Below, piece after piece: positions 47,657 to 56,140 of a DNA stretch of 64,000 bases (positions are counted from its first letter, which is position 1; each line of letters begins with the position of its first letter). The notes under the pieces were generated by a model, which searched no databases, was not told where the DNA came from, and saw only the letters and a program-made list of their open reading frames with translations. The position numbers and the translations under genes were made by a program. The stretch is from Sessilibacter corallicola (GTDB lineage: Bacteria > Pseudomonadota > Gammaproteobacteria > Pseudomonadales > Cellvibrionaceae). Where the stretch lies: the NCBI RefSeq assembly GCF_021290925.1, contig NZ_JAJSLX010000001.1:1-64000 (forward strand), read 5' to 3'.

Positions 47657-48832
47657 TTAGAAGTGATAAGCAATTGTGGCTCGAATTAAGCTATCTTCCG
47701 ACAATGACATTAATGTGTCTTGCGTATCGGAAAATACCGTACCTTTAAGTTCGATATTCCATGAATTTTTAATTCTGGTATTAAATTCAAATTGAACAAT
47801 TTTCTCTCGCGTGGGCTGATCAACGATTACGCCTATTAAAATATCGGAATCACCAACATCATTAAAACCAATTCGTACCGCGGTAAAAAAATCGTCTTCG
47901 AACAAATCTGCAGAAACATCCCTACGATCGCTGTACAAATATTCAGCCAACAAACCAACATCTAAATTAGAGTCAAACACCTGATAAAAGGTGTACTCTA
48001 GTCCCAATACCGAAGAAAAATAATTATCGATGTTATTTCTACTGAAACTTACTTCCGATTTAACCAATAGATTGTCACCGGTATACTGAGACTCTAGGTT
48101 AAAACGATTGGTAAGAAGATACACCGCTTGCAAACTGTCATCCGTTGAACGGGATAATAACCAAGGTTCTCGATCTAACCCTCGAAAATACGATGCGCCT
48201 ATGTCCCAAAGGCCAAACGAACTGGAGTACTTAACGGCAATATCTTTCACGCCGGAAGAAGACGTGCCTTCAAATGAACTGTTACCTTTTGCAACCGGCG
48301 GCGAAAGTAAAAATCGTTGCGTTTGATCGGGAAAATCTCGCTTTCTAAAATACGGAAGCCAATAAACCGAAAACTCACCTGAAGTACCAATATAGGAGTA
48401 ATTAACCGTAAATTGCCCTAATTTGTCTTTTTGGTCGAAGTCTTCAATAAGATTGACTTGGTTAAATAAATTAACAACATTACGAGATTCAGTAACACCC
48501 CAAAATTCTTTGACAAACCCGAACCTAAAAGCGGAATTTCTCCCGCTTTTAGACCAGTACAACTCTCCTACATCAAAGTAATCGCGGTACCCAGATTGTC
48601 GCCCCTTTCTTAACACTGGCTCAAAAACAAACGAAGTATCGCCTTGTTTAATTCGCAACCTGGGCTTTAAGTAATACTCAAAGCCCGATAAATCAAGTTG
48701 CTCTGAGAACTGAGCGTCGTCTGGGAAATACCGGTAATCAACGCCCAATTCACCGCCAAGTTCATACGCCTGGGACTCCGACAACACACCACACATGACT
48801 AAGACAGAGGCAAATATCGGCAATCTAAACAC
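47657..48832 (-). CDS. Outer-membrane beta-barrel protein linked to the MMPL exporter
   Basis: 391 residues. GTG start overlapping the exporter stop by one base (TAGTG). Signal peptide ends S-Q-A-Y. The rest is alternating beta strand ending in a terminal aromatic (A-Y-H-F). V-K-E-F-W-G-V-T-E-S-R and V-N-L-F-N-Q resemble the DUF1302-like outer-membrane proteins that accompany MMPL/LolA-like export systems, though I cannot confirm the family. Tight coupling suggests it works with the exporter at 48832-52023. Confidence 0.75.
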   Translation of the reverse strand: MFRLPIFASVLVMCGVLSESQAYELGGELGVDYRYFPDDAQFSEQLDLSGFEYYLKPRLRIKQGDTSFVFEPVLRKGRQSGYRDYFDVGELYWSKSGRNSAFRFGFVKEFWGVTESRNVVNLFNQVNLIEDFDQKDKLGQFTVNYSYIGTSGEFSVYWLPYFRKRDFPDQTQRFLLSPPVAKGNSSFEGTSSSGVKDIAVKYSSSFGLWDIGASYFRGLDREPWLLSRSTDDSLQAVYLLTNRFNLESQYTGDNLLVKSEVSFSRNNIDNYFSSVLGLEYTFYQVFDSNLDVGLLAEYLYSDRRDVSADLFEDDFFTAVRIGFNDVGDSDILIGVIVDQPTREKIVQFEFNTRIKNSWNIELKGTVFSDTQDTLMSLSEDSLIRATIAYHF

Positions 48833-51800
48833 TAATTCAAATACCTCAATCGAGCTTTGACAAAGTCAGAATCGTTCAGACCAATATTGAACTGGTAAGG
48901 GCCGTAGATTAAATCGGTTATTTTTTTGGTTTGATGATTCGTCATACTCCACAGATGCGATCGCCAAACACCGTCGGTATTCTGATAATCTTTAAGCTCC
49001 AAAGTTTTTAATAAATCCGATTTGCGATCGTAGAAGTCAATCTTTCTAATTTGAAGAATATCTTGATCAATCCAAACGTGAAGATACGAATAACCAGAAT
49101 ACTTATACTTTGGTGTCCGTTTGATCAAATCACACTGAAGCTCGCCACACGCCTCCACAGACAACCATTCATGATCGTATTTATTCAGCTCCTGAGACGT
49201 AAAGTCTTCGAAAGCAAATTCAGACCCCATGAACGGACCAGATTTATTGCGTGACGAAATTCGCTTGATTCTTTCAATGGAATTAAGAAACAACCATTGG
49301 TTGTCAGGAGATAAGATTTGCGCGTGAGAAAGTAAAGCCGTGCCTAAAATATCAGAAGGTTCTCTGAACACGACCAAACTTTTATCACCGTAATCTTCAT
49401 CAGCCACCTCAAACGTTTTAACATTGAGAACACGTTTAGACTCGGCACCGCTGGCGTTTTTGAGAATCATAGTGACTTCAACTTCACTGTCGTGAAAACC
49501 ACGATCCGTTCGATCTGAGGCCGCAGAAATTTCATAGCCTTTAGCAAAACTGTCTTGGGCCTCAACGTCGGTTGACATCATTGCCCCAGCACCAATACCA
49601 AGCGCTGAAATCCAAATCACCGATACTTTCGAAGCAGAAGAAACTGCCGCCGACAAGGATGGAGCCGCAGCCGGTGAATCCGAACCCACACTGCTGGTTC
49701 TGTGGAACAGCTTGTGCGACAAGAACAAGATTGCCGGTAACAACAATAAATCATAAACCAAGGCAAATACGATGATTAGAATAGTCAGTAGCCCCAAATC
49801 TTCGCTCATCTTAAACGTTGATCCGGCCATGACGATTAATCCCGAAACCAAAACAACGGTACTGCCAATAATAGCTGGAGCTACATTTTCATAGGTGTAG
49901 CTTATTGCATCAACTGGATTCAATTTTAATACCCGGTTTGCGTAATTGTATTTCGATAGGAAATGCACCGTATCATCAACAACAATACCAAGAGAAATCG
50001 CAGCAACAGAAGCAATTGAGAATCCAACTTGACCAATCAATAATGCCCAAACTCCAAACCCAGCTAATATCGGTAAGAAATTCGAAACTAAACTGACCGC
50101 ACCCAAATAAGTGCTTCTTAAACACACAGCTAAAATAACGCCAATAATTAGGATAGCAACCACAGTACCCTGAATCATACTGGCCACGTTTCTATCGGTA
50201 ATATAAGTAAACATCACGTGGGCACTGGTCGGTTGCGAATCGCGCATGTACTCAGGAAAATTTTCGTTAATCCAGTTTTGCGTACTGTCTAAGAAAAACT
50301 TGGTTTCTTGAGTCGAGACTTTATTAAGCAGTACTGTAATACGGCTGGCCGATTTATCAATGTTTATTCGGTCATTGAGATCAAGACCATAAGGTAACGA
50401 CAATTCATAGATAAGCAGGTAATCAGAGACAACGTCTTTTTCTGCTGGAACTTCATAAAAATCTTGTTGATCTTCATTAATGTTGTAATTCAGGCGCTTA
50501 ATAATATCGGTGATTGAGTAAACATGATGCACTGCGTCTTGCGTCAATAAGAACTGCTTGAATTCATCCAAGTACTCTAAATATTCTGGATCTGAAACGC
50601 CCTGCGGCCCCAACGCTGGCACAGAATATTCGATAGGATACAAACCGAAATACTCGGTTGCAGAATCAGTATCTCGTCGAAATTGAATAGATTCATCAAA
50701 ATATTCAACCCATTGATCATCAAATTTTATCGTCGGGATCATGTATATCAAAAAGCCACTGCCTATAATCGAGATCAAAACCACCGCTGGTGCATATCGA
50801 GTCACTATTTTTGCTGTAGACTCACTCGCTCTGGATAGAAACGAAAACTCTGGAAAAATCTTGAATCGTTTTTGAGGAATAATCGCCAAAAACGCTGGAA
50901 ACAGGATTAGCGATAACACCCACGCAGAAGCAATACCCACCGCGGCCATATTGCCTAAATGCCAGTACGGAGGCGAATCTGAAAAATTTAACGACAAGAA
51001 GCCAACCACGGTTGTTAAAGAGGTTACCGTAATAGGCAATATATTCTGTCGCATTGCCAAGCGAATAGAGGCAAATCGGTCACCAGAATTTTTAAACTCT
51101 TTTTTATAAGTCAGGAAAAAGTGAATAGAATCGGCAATAGCGAGCGTAATAATCAAAATAGGAGCACTATTGGATACTGGCGTTAAATAAATACCAGAAT
51201 AACCACCAACGCCCATACCGACGCCCATCGACAAATAGGCAACTACCACCGTAATAAACGTACCAATAAATGACCTGAGCACCAAAAATGATACGATAAT
51301 TAAGGTCAAATACATCATGGGAACTAAATTAACAGAATCCAAATACCCAGATTCGCCAAAGGCATTATTGAGCATACCGAACCCGGTCAGATGAACCTTT
51401 AAACCCGGATAGGAAGCCTCAATATTCGCCTTAATCTCACGGGCTTTGGCCGCGGCAGTAGGAACTTCAAACACGGTTTTTCGCGGTAACTGCAACACCA
51501 CATTAACCGCAGCGGCATTACCTGTTTCAGTGACAAACAAACCAGAGAGCAAAGGCTCGTTCAGAGCCACCTCTTTTATTTCGCTTATTTTACTCTCAGT
51601 TAAATTTTCCTCGTCCAGTAATAGATCTTTAACAACCAAACCATCTTCATCAGAAAATGTATGCTGAAAGTTAACAACAGAATCAACACGATTGGTATAA
51701 GGAATTGACCATGCAGATTCGGTGAGTTCTCTCAAAGCGGAGATTGTACTTTGGTTAAACACCGTACCTTCACTAGGGACCACCACAAAATAGAAATTAT

Positions 51801-52023
51801 CATTTTTGGTGTAGGTGTTCTGAAAGTTAACAAACGTTTGTAATTCAGGATTCTCGCCGGAGAAAAAGATTCTATAATCTGGGGAAAATGTCAGGTTTTT
51901 TGCTCCTTGTGAGACCATAAACGCAACACCCACAAACAACAAAACCACAATATATTTGTACTTAATTATAAAACTCGACAGCGATTCGGAAATTTTATCG
52001 GTAAAACTTTTGATATTGGTCAC
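48832..52023 (-). CDS. MMPL/RND-family exporter fused to a LolA-like periplasmic domain
   Basis: 1063 residues. Residues 1-790 are a complete MMPL-type RND transporter: a first helix at about 25-41, periplasmic loop, helix cluster at about 225-385 (ILIITLAIADSIHFFLTYKK), second loop, and a second cluster at about 620-780 (LGIVVDDTVHFLSKYNYA, the conserved D-D). A signal-like hydrophobic segment (about 798-818, followed by E-A-Q) introduces residues 823-1063. These form a LolA-like/outer-membrane lipoprotein-sorting domain (R-I-K-R-I, W-L-F-L-N, F-A-F-E-D-F). Elsewhere these are two separate genes. Operon: 50 bp after trpG, 1-base overlap with the barrel protein. Probably exports a lipophilic product of the cluster. 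Confidence 0.87.
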   Translation of the reverse strand: MTNIKSFTDKISESLSSFIIKYKYIVVLLFVGVAFMVSQGAKNLTFSPDYRIFFSGENPELQTFVNFQNTYTKNDNFYFVVVPSEGTVFNQSTISALRELTESAWSIPYTNRVDSVVNFQHTFSDEDGLVVKDLLLDEENLTESKISEIKEVALNEPLLSGLFVTETGNAAAVNVVLQLPRKTVFEVPTAAAKAREIKANIEASYPGLKVHLTGFGMLNNAFGESGYLDSVNLVPMMYLTLIIVSFLVLRSFIGTFITVVVAYLSMGVGMGVGGYSGIYLTPVSNSAPILIITLAIADSIHFFLTYKKEFKNSGDRFASIRLAMRQNILPITVTSLTTVVGFLSLNFSDSPPYWHLGNMAAVGIASAWVLSLILFPAFLAIIPQKRFKIFPEFSFLSRASESTAKIVTRYAPAVVLISIIGSGFLIYMIPTIKFDDQWVEYFDESIQFRRDTDSATEYFGLYPIEYSVPALGPQGVSDPEYLEYLDEFKQFLLTQDAVHHVYSITDIIKRLNYNINEDQQDFYEVPAEKDVVSDYLLIYELSLPYGLDLNDRINIDKSASRITVLLNKVSTQETKFFLDSTQNWINENFPEYMRDSQPTSAHVMFTYITDRNVASMIQGTVVAILIIGVILAVCLRSTYLGAVSLVSNFLPILAGFGVWALLIGQVGFSIASVAAISLGIVVDDTVHFLSKYNYANRVLKLNPVDAISYTYENVAPAIIGSTVVLVSGLIVMAGSTFKMSEDLGLLTILIIVFALVYDLLLLPAILFLSHKLFHRTSSVGSDSPAAAPSLSAAVSSASKVSVIWISALGIGAGAMMSTDVEAQDSFAKGYEISAASDRTDRGFHDSEVEVTMILKNASGAESKRVLNVKTFEVADEDYGDKSLVVFREPSDILGTALLSHAQILSPDNQWLFLNSIERIKRISSRNKSGPFMGSEFAFEDFTSQELNKYDHEWLSVEACGELQCDLIKRTPKYKYSGYSYLHVWIDQDILQIRKIDFYDRKSDLLKTLELKDYQNTDGVWRSHLWSMTNHQTKKITDLIYGPYQFNIGLNDSDFVKARLRYLN

Positions 52024-52073
52024 GAATATCTCCTAACAATGTAATAGGGAATTACGTCGAAACAAAAAACACA

Positions 52074-52676
52074 TTATTTACTTAAAAAATTACTGATGAT
52101 CTTATCTGAAAAATCGGTTGCAAAAGATTCAGGATGAAATTGAAGCCCTTCCAAAAGGCCATTTTCATGACGTAACGCCATTATCACCTCTTGGCCCTCG
52201 TCATGGCAGACCGCAGTGACTTCAAAACAATTCGGCAATGTATTTCTGTCAACCACCAACGAGTGATACCGCATGGTCTCAAATCGATGCGGCAAACCTT
52301 TTAAAATGCCTGAGTTTGTGTGTTGAACAATGGATGTTTTGCCGTGACAGGGGTTTTCAGACTCAACAATCTTAGCTCCGTAAACATTGGCCAAACCCTG
52401 CATACCCAGACAAATACCCAACATAGGAATTAAATCGGAAAACTGCTCAATGATTTCTGAGCACGCCCCAAAGTATTCAATATTGTCAGGTGAACCTGGT
52501 CCCGGAGAAATAACAATGTGCGTTGGCTTAAACGATTCTATAAAAGAGACATCTACCTCGTTATTGCGTTTAACGACAACCTCACTCTGAGAATCCACCT
52601 CCAACACACATCGCGAAATAAGCTGAAATAAATTATAAGTAAAGGAATCAAAATTATCGATTATAAGAATTTTCAT
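52074..52676 (-). CDS. trpG: TrpG-type glutamine amidotransferase of anthranilate synthase
   Basis: 200 residues. Class I amidotransferase triad: Cys89 in GICLGMQG, His181 and Glu183 in L-Q-F-H-P-E-S. The N-terminal LIIDNFDSFTYNL and V-I-S-P-G-P-G-S-P are standard. Supplies ammonia to the TrpE partner, whose stop codon directly abuts this start. Two insertions (around 25-35) make it slightly longer than typical TrpG. PabA-type function is possible in principle, but the partner has the anthranilate-type active-site residue. Confidence 0.9.
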   Translation of the reverse strand: MKILIIDNFDSFTYNLFQLISRCVLEVDSQSEVVVKRNNEVDVSFIESFKPTHIVISPGPGSPDNIEYFGACSEIIEQFSDLIPMLGICLGMQGLANVYGAKIVESENPCHGKTSIVQHTNSGILKGLPHRFETMRYHSLVVDRNTLPNCFEVTAVCHDEGQEVIMALRHENGLLEGLQFHPESFATDFSDKIISNFLSK

Positions 52677-54128
52677 CTAATTAACCATGTATCGACGTAG
52701 AGTGGTTTTAGTAGCTTCTAACTTTCTTTGTATTTCCTCGTACTCCAATTCCAGAACAGAATCGCATACTATTCCGCCACTGGTTTGCACAAACGCTTTT
52801 TTGTCACTGATAAAAACAGATCGAATTGGAATTGCGAACTTACAATCACCACTGAAAGAAAAATATCCAACGGCTCCTCCGTAAGGGCCTCTACCGCTAA
52901 CTTCCAGCGAATTCGATATTTTAATGGCTTCAATTTTAGGGGCACCAGAAAGCGTACCCGCAGGAAAACAAGCCGCCAACCCAGAAAATGCATCTTCGTG
53001 ATTGGCGATCAAACCAACAATTTGAGAAGAAATATGCTGAACGTGAGAGAACTTTTTAATATCTTTTAAGTTTTTAATAAACACGCTGCCAACTCTCGCC
53101 ACCTTACCCAAATCATTGCGATGCAGGTCAATCAGCATATTGTGTTCGGCATTCTCTTTGGGATTATTGATAAGTTCTCTGGCGTATTTAGTGTCTTCAA
53201 ACTCTGAATTACCGCGTGTTGTGGTACCGGCAAGAGGATAGGTTTCTACCTCAACCCCACTTAATTTAAACAGTAACTCAGGAGAAGCGCCGGTAATTAC
53301 ATTTACGCCAAACTTAAAATAGTACATATGTGGAGAAGGATTTATTTTGCGCAGCTGTTCATAAATCAAAATGGAATCGCCATCGATTTCATAGTTTGAC
53401 CGAATCCCCACTTCGCACTGAAAAATAAACCCTTTTTTGATCAGCGACTTCACGTACTCAACTTGATAAAAATACTCTTCTTTGCTTACAGAGTCTCCAA
53501 CGTATTCAACCTTTAATGAGTTTTTAAAGATAATATCACCAAAGATTAGATTTTTTATTTGCTGGAATCGACTTTCGTCATAGAAAAAATAAAAAACTTC
53601 GCCAGTCACCTGATCATACACAAGCCCATCAAAATACACGCCAAACTTAAAAGCGTAGAAATTTTCATCCTGCTTGATATTAAGACTTGGTTCTAGATAA
53701 TTGATAGCGTCGTAACCAACGTAACCAACCAAACCACCAACATAACGCGTATCCGATACCTTTTGTGGAATAAATTCTCTGAGCGCGTAGTAGGCGTTGT
53801 CGCATTTCAGCTCACTGGTAACGAATTCTTTGCAGTCTTCAATATGCAACGTATTAACGTCTTTAGACTTTAAAATATAACGAGGATCAAAACCAATAAC
53901 ACCATACCGAGATGTCAAGCTTTTATCGCCCAAAGATTCCAGTAAAAAACAGACATCAAACCGCTTTTCTATCTTTTTAAACGCTTTATAAAAATCGATA
54001 TCTTCAGCAATTTTAACAAACTTAGGGCCCTTGCTCAGGGTATATGCTATGCGCTTTCTAACCGCATTAACATCGGCGTGGTACGCTTTATTTTCAACAG
54101 AACCATTGATATCTACATTCTCCATCAA
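52677..54128 (-). CDS. trpE: TrpE-type anthranilate synthase component I
   Basis: 483 residues. Chorismate-binding domain with NPSPHMYYFKFG, ITGASPELL, PLAGTTTRG (298-306), the E-N-A-E-H-N-M-L-I-D-L metal site, S-H-V-Q-H-I-S-S, and FPAGTLSGAPK. The Ala in P-L-A-G-T is the TrpE-type residue (PabB has Lys), favouring anthranilate over aminodeoxychorismate. The N-terminal FLLES at 61-65 is the tryptophan-feedback motif of TrpE, so inhibition by Trp may be kept. Unusually, the region normally Q-V-V-L-S-Q-R reads Q-C-E-V-G-I-R. 40 bp after the 3-monooxygenase gene. Probably a dedicated copy, since the rest of the trp genes are absent. Confidence 0.9.
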   Translation of the reverse strand: MMENVDINGSVENKAYHADVNAVRKRIAYTLSKGPKFVKIAEDIDFYKAFKKIEKRFDVCFLLESLGDKSLTSRYGVIGFDPRYILKSKDVNTLHIEDCKEFVTSELKCDNAYYALREFIPQKVSDTRYVGGLVGYVGYDAINYLEPSLNIKQDENFYAFKFGVYFDGLVYDQVTGEVFYFFYDESRFQQIKNLIFGDIIFKNSLKVEYVGDSVSKEEYFYQVEYVKSLIKKGFIFQCEVGIRSNYEIDGDSILIYEQLRKINPSPHMYYFKFGVNVITGASPELLFKLSGVEVETYPLAGTTTRGNSEFEDTKYARELINNPKENAEHNMLIDLHRNDLGKVARVGSVFIKNLKDIKKFSHVQHISSQIVGLIANHEDAFSGLAACFPAGTLSGAPKIEAIKISNSLEVSGRGPYGGAVGYFSFSGDCKFAIPIRSVFISDKKAFVQTSGGIVCDSVLELEYEEIQRKLEATKTTLRRYMVN

Positions 54129-54168
54129 GCTAAACCCCTCAAATTCAAGTTAATGACAATAGGTGCTT

Positions 54169-55482
54169 TTAAGCTTCGCTAAGAACTTTACCTAGATTGT
54201 TCACTATATCGGAATCGGAATAATCGGTTCGAAACCCGTTACTTTCACAAAATTCTCTGACAACTTTGTTCTGAAAATTAATTTTGGTTTTAACGTCGGA
54301 ATAGGGCATACACGAAAAGGCTATCATTCTGTACGCTTCTTGAAATTCGTTAGGAAAAAGCGTAGAGCATCTTTTTTCGATGTTTTTCATTGCGATGTAT
54401 TCTGGAGAACTTAAATCACAGGTTAACTCTGTAAACATGTCTCTAGACATCATGGTAACAGCATCCAGATCACGCTTTCTTGCTTTCGTAAATTGCTCAA
54501 CCGCACCTTTAATACCAAATCTGTTCACCTTATCGATAAAAACAGAACAGTCTTCCAGGCCAGAATTCATACCCTGGCCCAAAAACGGCAGCATGCTGTG
54601 CCCAGCATCGCCCATTAACAGAACCTTTCCGTCATAATCGTATCGGCTACAAATAATGGAGCGCAGCGTGCTGACCTTCGACGACAAAACTTTGGTGAAG
54701 AAGCTTTCATTAAATTCCTTGAGAAATTCAAGCTTATCGAAATAGGTCACTTGAGATTGCAAATTTTTTCTCAGACTTTCAAAATCACGAGTAGATGAAA
54801 TGAGCGTTCCGGTGTGGCTTCCATCCATATTAGGAAAGGAAAAAAACGAATTTCCGCCGTAGGGCCACGCGTGCATGGATTCAGAATCAAGCCCCTGTGC
54901 TTCCATACGACTGATAGGAATTTCTTTGTATGAAAAAGGCTCTACAATTTCTTCGGTTTGTACCTTACCAAATTCAACCAACAGATTTCTGACAACAGAA
55001 TTAGAACCATCGGCACCAATAATAAGATCAAACTTTTTTTGATCTCCGGTATCAAAATAAACCACGTTATCGTAAAAGTCGATGTCGTGTACGCCCTTAC
55101 CGAAATAAACAGAGATGTTAGCTTGGCGCTTGATTAAATTTAATAAAATCTCATTCAGCTTAGTTCTGTGTATGGCCGAAAGACACTCACCCGTACTGGA
55201 ATAATCTTGCAGAAAACTCGAACCGTCTTTTTTATGAATGTAGCGGCCTTTAAGTTTTATTGCGTTACTTTCTACTACTGACTCTATACCAAGAGATTTA
55301 AACACTTTCCAGCCACGTTCCGATACCACAAGGTGGGTCGACCTTCCGTTAGACATGCCTGAGTTTGTGCTATAGCCTCTTTTTTCATACACCGAGACCC
55401 GATAACCCAAATCAGACAACAGCCTAGCAATCACACAACCCACCAAACCCGCACCGGCAACGCATATTTCAAGGTTCTTCAT
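54169..55482 (-). CDS. kmo: Kynurenine 3-monooxygenase homologue
   Basis: 437 residues, FAD-dependent hydroxylase that would convert kynurenine to 3-hydroxykynurenine with NADPH and O2. Rossmann GAGLVG at 10-15. KMO-specific motifs: GRSTHLVVSERG (46-57), the R-x-x-L-N-x-x-L-L region at 106-115, YKEIPI (185-190), HAWPYGG (204-210), and the FAD-binding G-D-A-G-H-S-M-L-P-F (291-300) followed by GQGMNSGLEDC (302-312). The GQGMN-x-G-x-EDC string separates KMO from most UbiH-like hydroxylases. No C-terminal membrane helix, as in other bacterial KMOs. Between the cupin (60 bp with a hairpin) and trpE (40 bp). AGGA upstream of the ATG. Confidence 0.88.
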   Translation of the reverse strand: MKNLEICVAGAGLVGCVIARLLSDLGYRVSVYEKRGYSTNSGMSNGRSTHLVVSERGWKVFKSLGIESVVESNAIKLKGRYIHKKDGSSFLQDYSSTGECLSAIHRTKLNEILLNLIKRQANISVYFGKGVHDIDFYDNVVYFDTGDQKKFDLIIGADGSNSVVRNLLVEFGKVQTEEIVEPFSYKEIPISRMEAQGLDSESMHAWPYGGNSFFSFPNMDGSHTGTLISSTRDFESLRKNLQSQVTYFDKLEFLKEFNESFFTKVLSSKVSTLRSIICSRYDYDGKVLLMGDAGHSMLPFLGQGMNSGLEDCSVFIDKVNRFGIKGAVEQFTKARKRDLDAVTMMSRDMFTELTCDLSSPEYIAMKNIEKRCSTLFPNEFQEAYRMIAFSCMPYSDVKTKINFQNKVVREFCESNGFRTDYSDSDIVNNLGKVLSEA

Positions 55483-55500
55483 AACTGAATCCTAGAATGA

Positions 55501-55533
55501 TTTGGGGGTTTAGTTATTGCCTAAACCCCCAAA
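55501..55533 (-). terminator. Hairpin between cupin and kmo genes
   Basis: Perfect 13-bp stem TTTGGGGGTTTAG / CTAAACCCCCAAA with a 7-base loop, inside the operon 9 bases past the cupin stop. A short A/T-rich end but no U-tract. Likely an attenuating or mRNA-stabilising element that sets different levels for the first three and the later genes. Confidence 0.65.
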
Positions 55534-55542
55534 CGAAAATAC

Positions 55543-56073
55543 CTAAGAAGCAACCGCTTTACGACGAGACAAACGTAATTTTTCCATTTCTGGTAAAATG
55601 ACGGCCGTGGTATTGGTTTCGCTTACATAGCGAGTCAACAACACCGCGCACGGTTCAGTATCACTGGGATTATCGATAAAGTGCGGAACGTTTGGCGGTA
55701 CAAAAACAAAACTTCCCGCCTCGGCCACTTCATAATTTTCAAGAGCATCGCCCCACAACAAAGCCAATCTACCCGATAAAACGTAGCCGCTGGTTTCATG
55801 TTCGTGGATATGAACCGGACCGTCTTCATCTTTGGGCGCAATCTCGTACAGCGCAAAGTGAATTTCTCTTGCGCCAACCGTATCAGGGGTAATGCCATCA
55901 ATAATTTTTCCACCCGTTCCCATCACGTGAGGAACCTGGGTTTTTGTGACACCCATTTCATAGACACCGGCGTGAATAATACCGCAGTCAAGGCGCGGTA
56001 GTTGGTACATGGTTTTACCAGACGTTGGATGAGTCAAGGTAATTTCTGGCGACAACTGAGTTTCGTTTTCCAT
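55543..56073 (-). CDS. Cupin-domain protein of the tryptophan cluster
   Basis: 176 residues, single cupin. Motif 1 is GPVHIHEHETSGYVLSG (two metal His, then Glu or nearby acid), and motif 2 is P-P-N-V-P-H-F-I-D-N (third His). The 3-His metal site is therefore available, so an Fe or Mn enzyme is plausible. A 70-residue N-terminal part is outside the cupin core. It does not match 3-hydroxyanthranilate dioxygenase beyond the fold. Ribosome site AGAGGAAG. Role in the pathway unknown; a dioxygenase, isomerase or cyclase step are options. Confidence 0.85.
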   Translation of the reverse strand: MENETQLSPEITLTHPTSGKTMYQLPRLDCGIIHAGVYEMGVTKTQVPHVMGTGGKIIDGITPDTVGAREIHFALYEIAPKDEDGPVHIHEHETSGYVLSGRLALLWGDALENYEVAEAGSFVFVPPNVPHFIDNPSDTEPCAVLLTRYVSETNTTAVILPEMEKLRLSRRKAVAS

Positions 56074-56140
56074 ATCTTCCTCTTTATTTCATCAGACAAA
56101 CTATCTACGATAAAAATGATTAACTGTTATGAAGCAGTAT

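Noticed and set aside
54129-54168. Tryptophan attenuator leader before trpE
   Set aside because: The gap is 40 bp within an operon, too short for a leader peptide and alternative hairpins.
55543-56073. 3-hydroxyanthranilate 3,4-dioxygenase
   Set aside because: It is a cupin, but motifs around the metal His residues do not follow that enzyme and no kynureninase is present to supply substrate.
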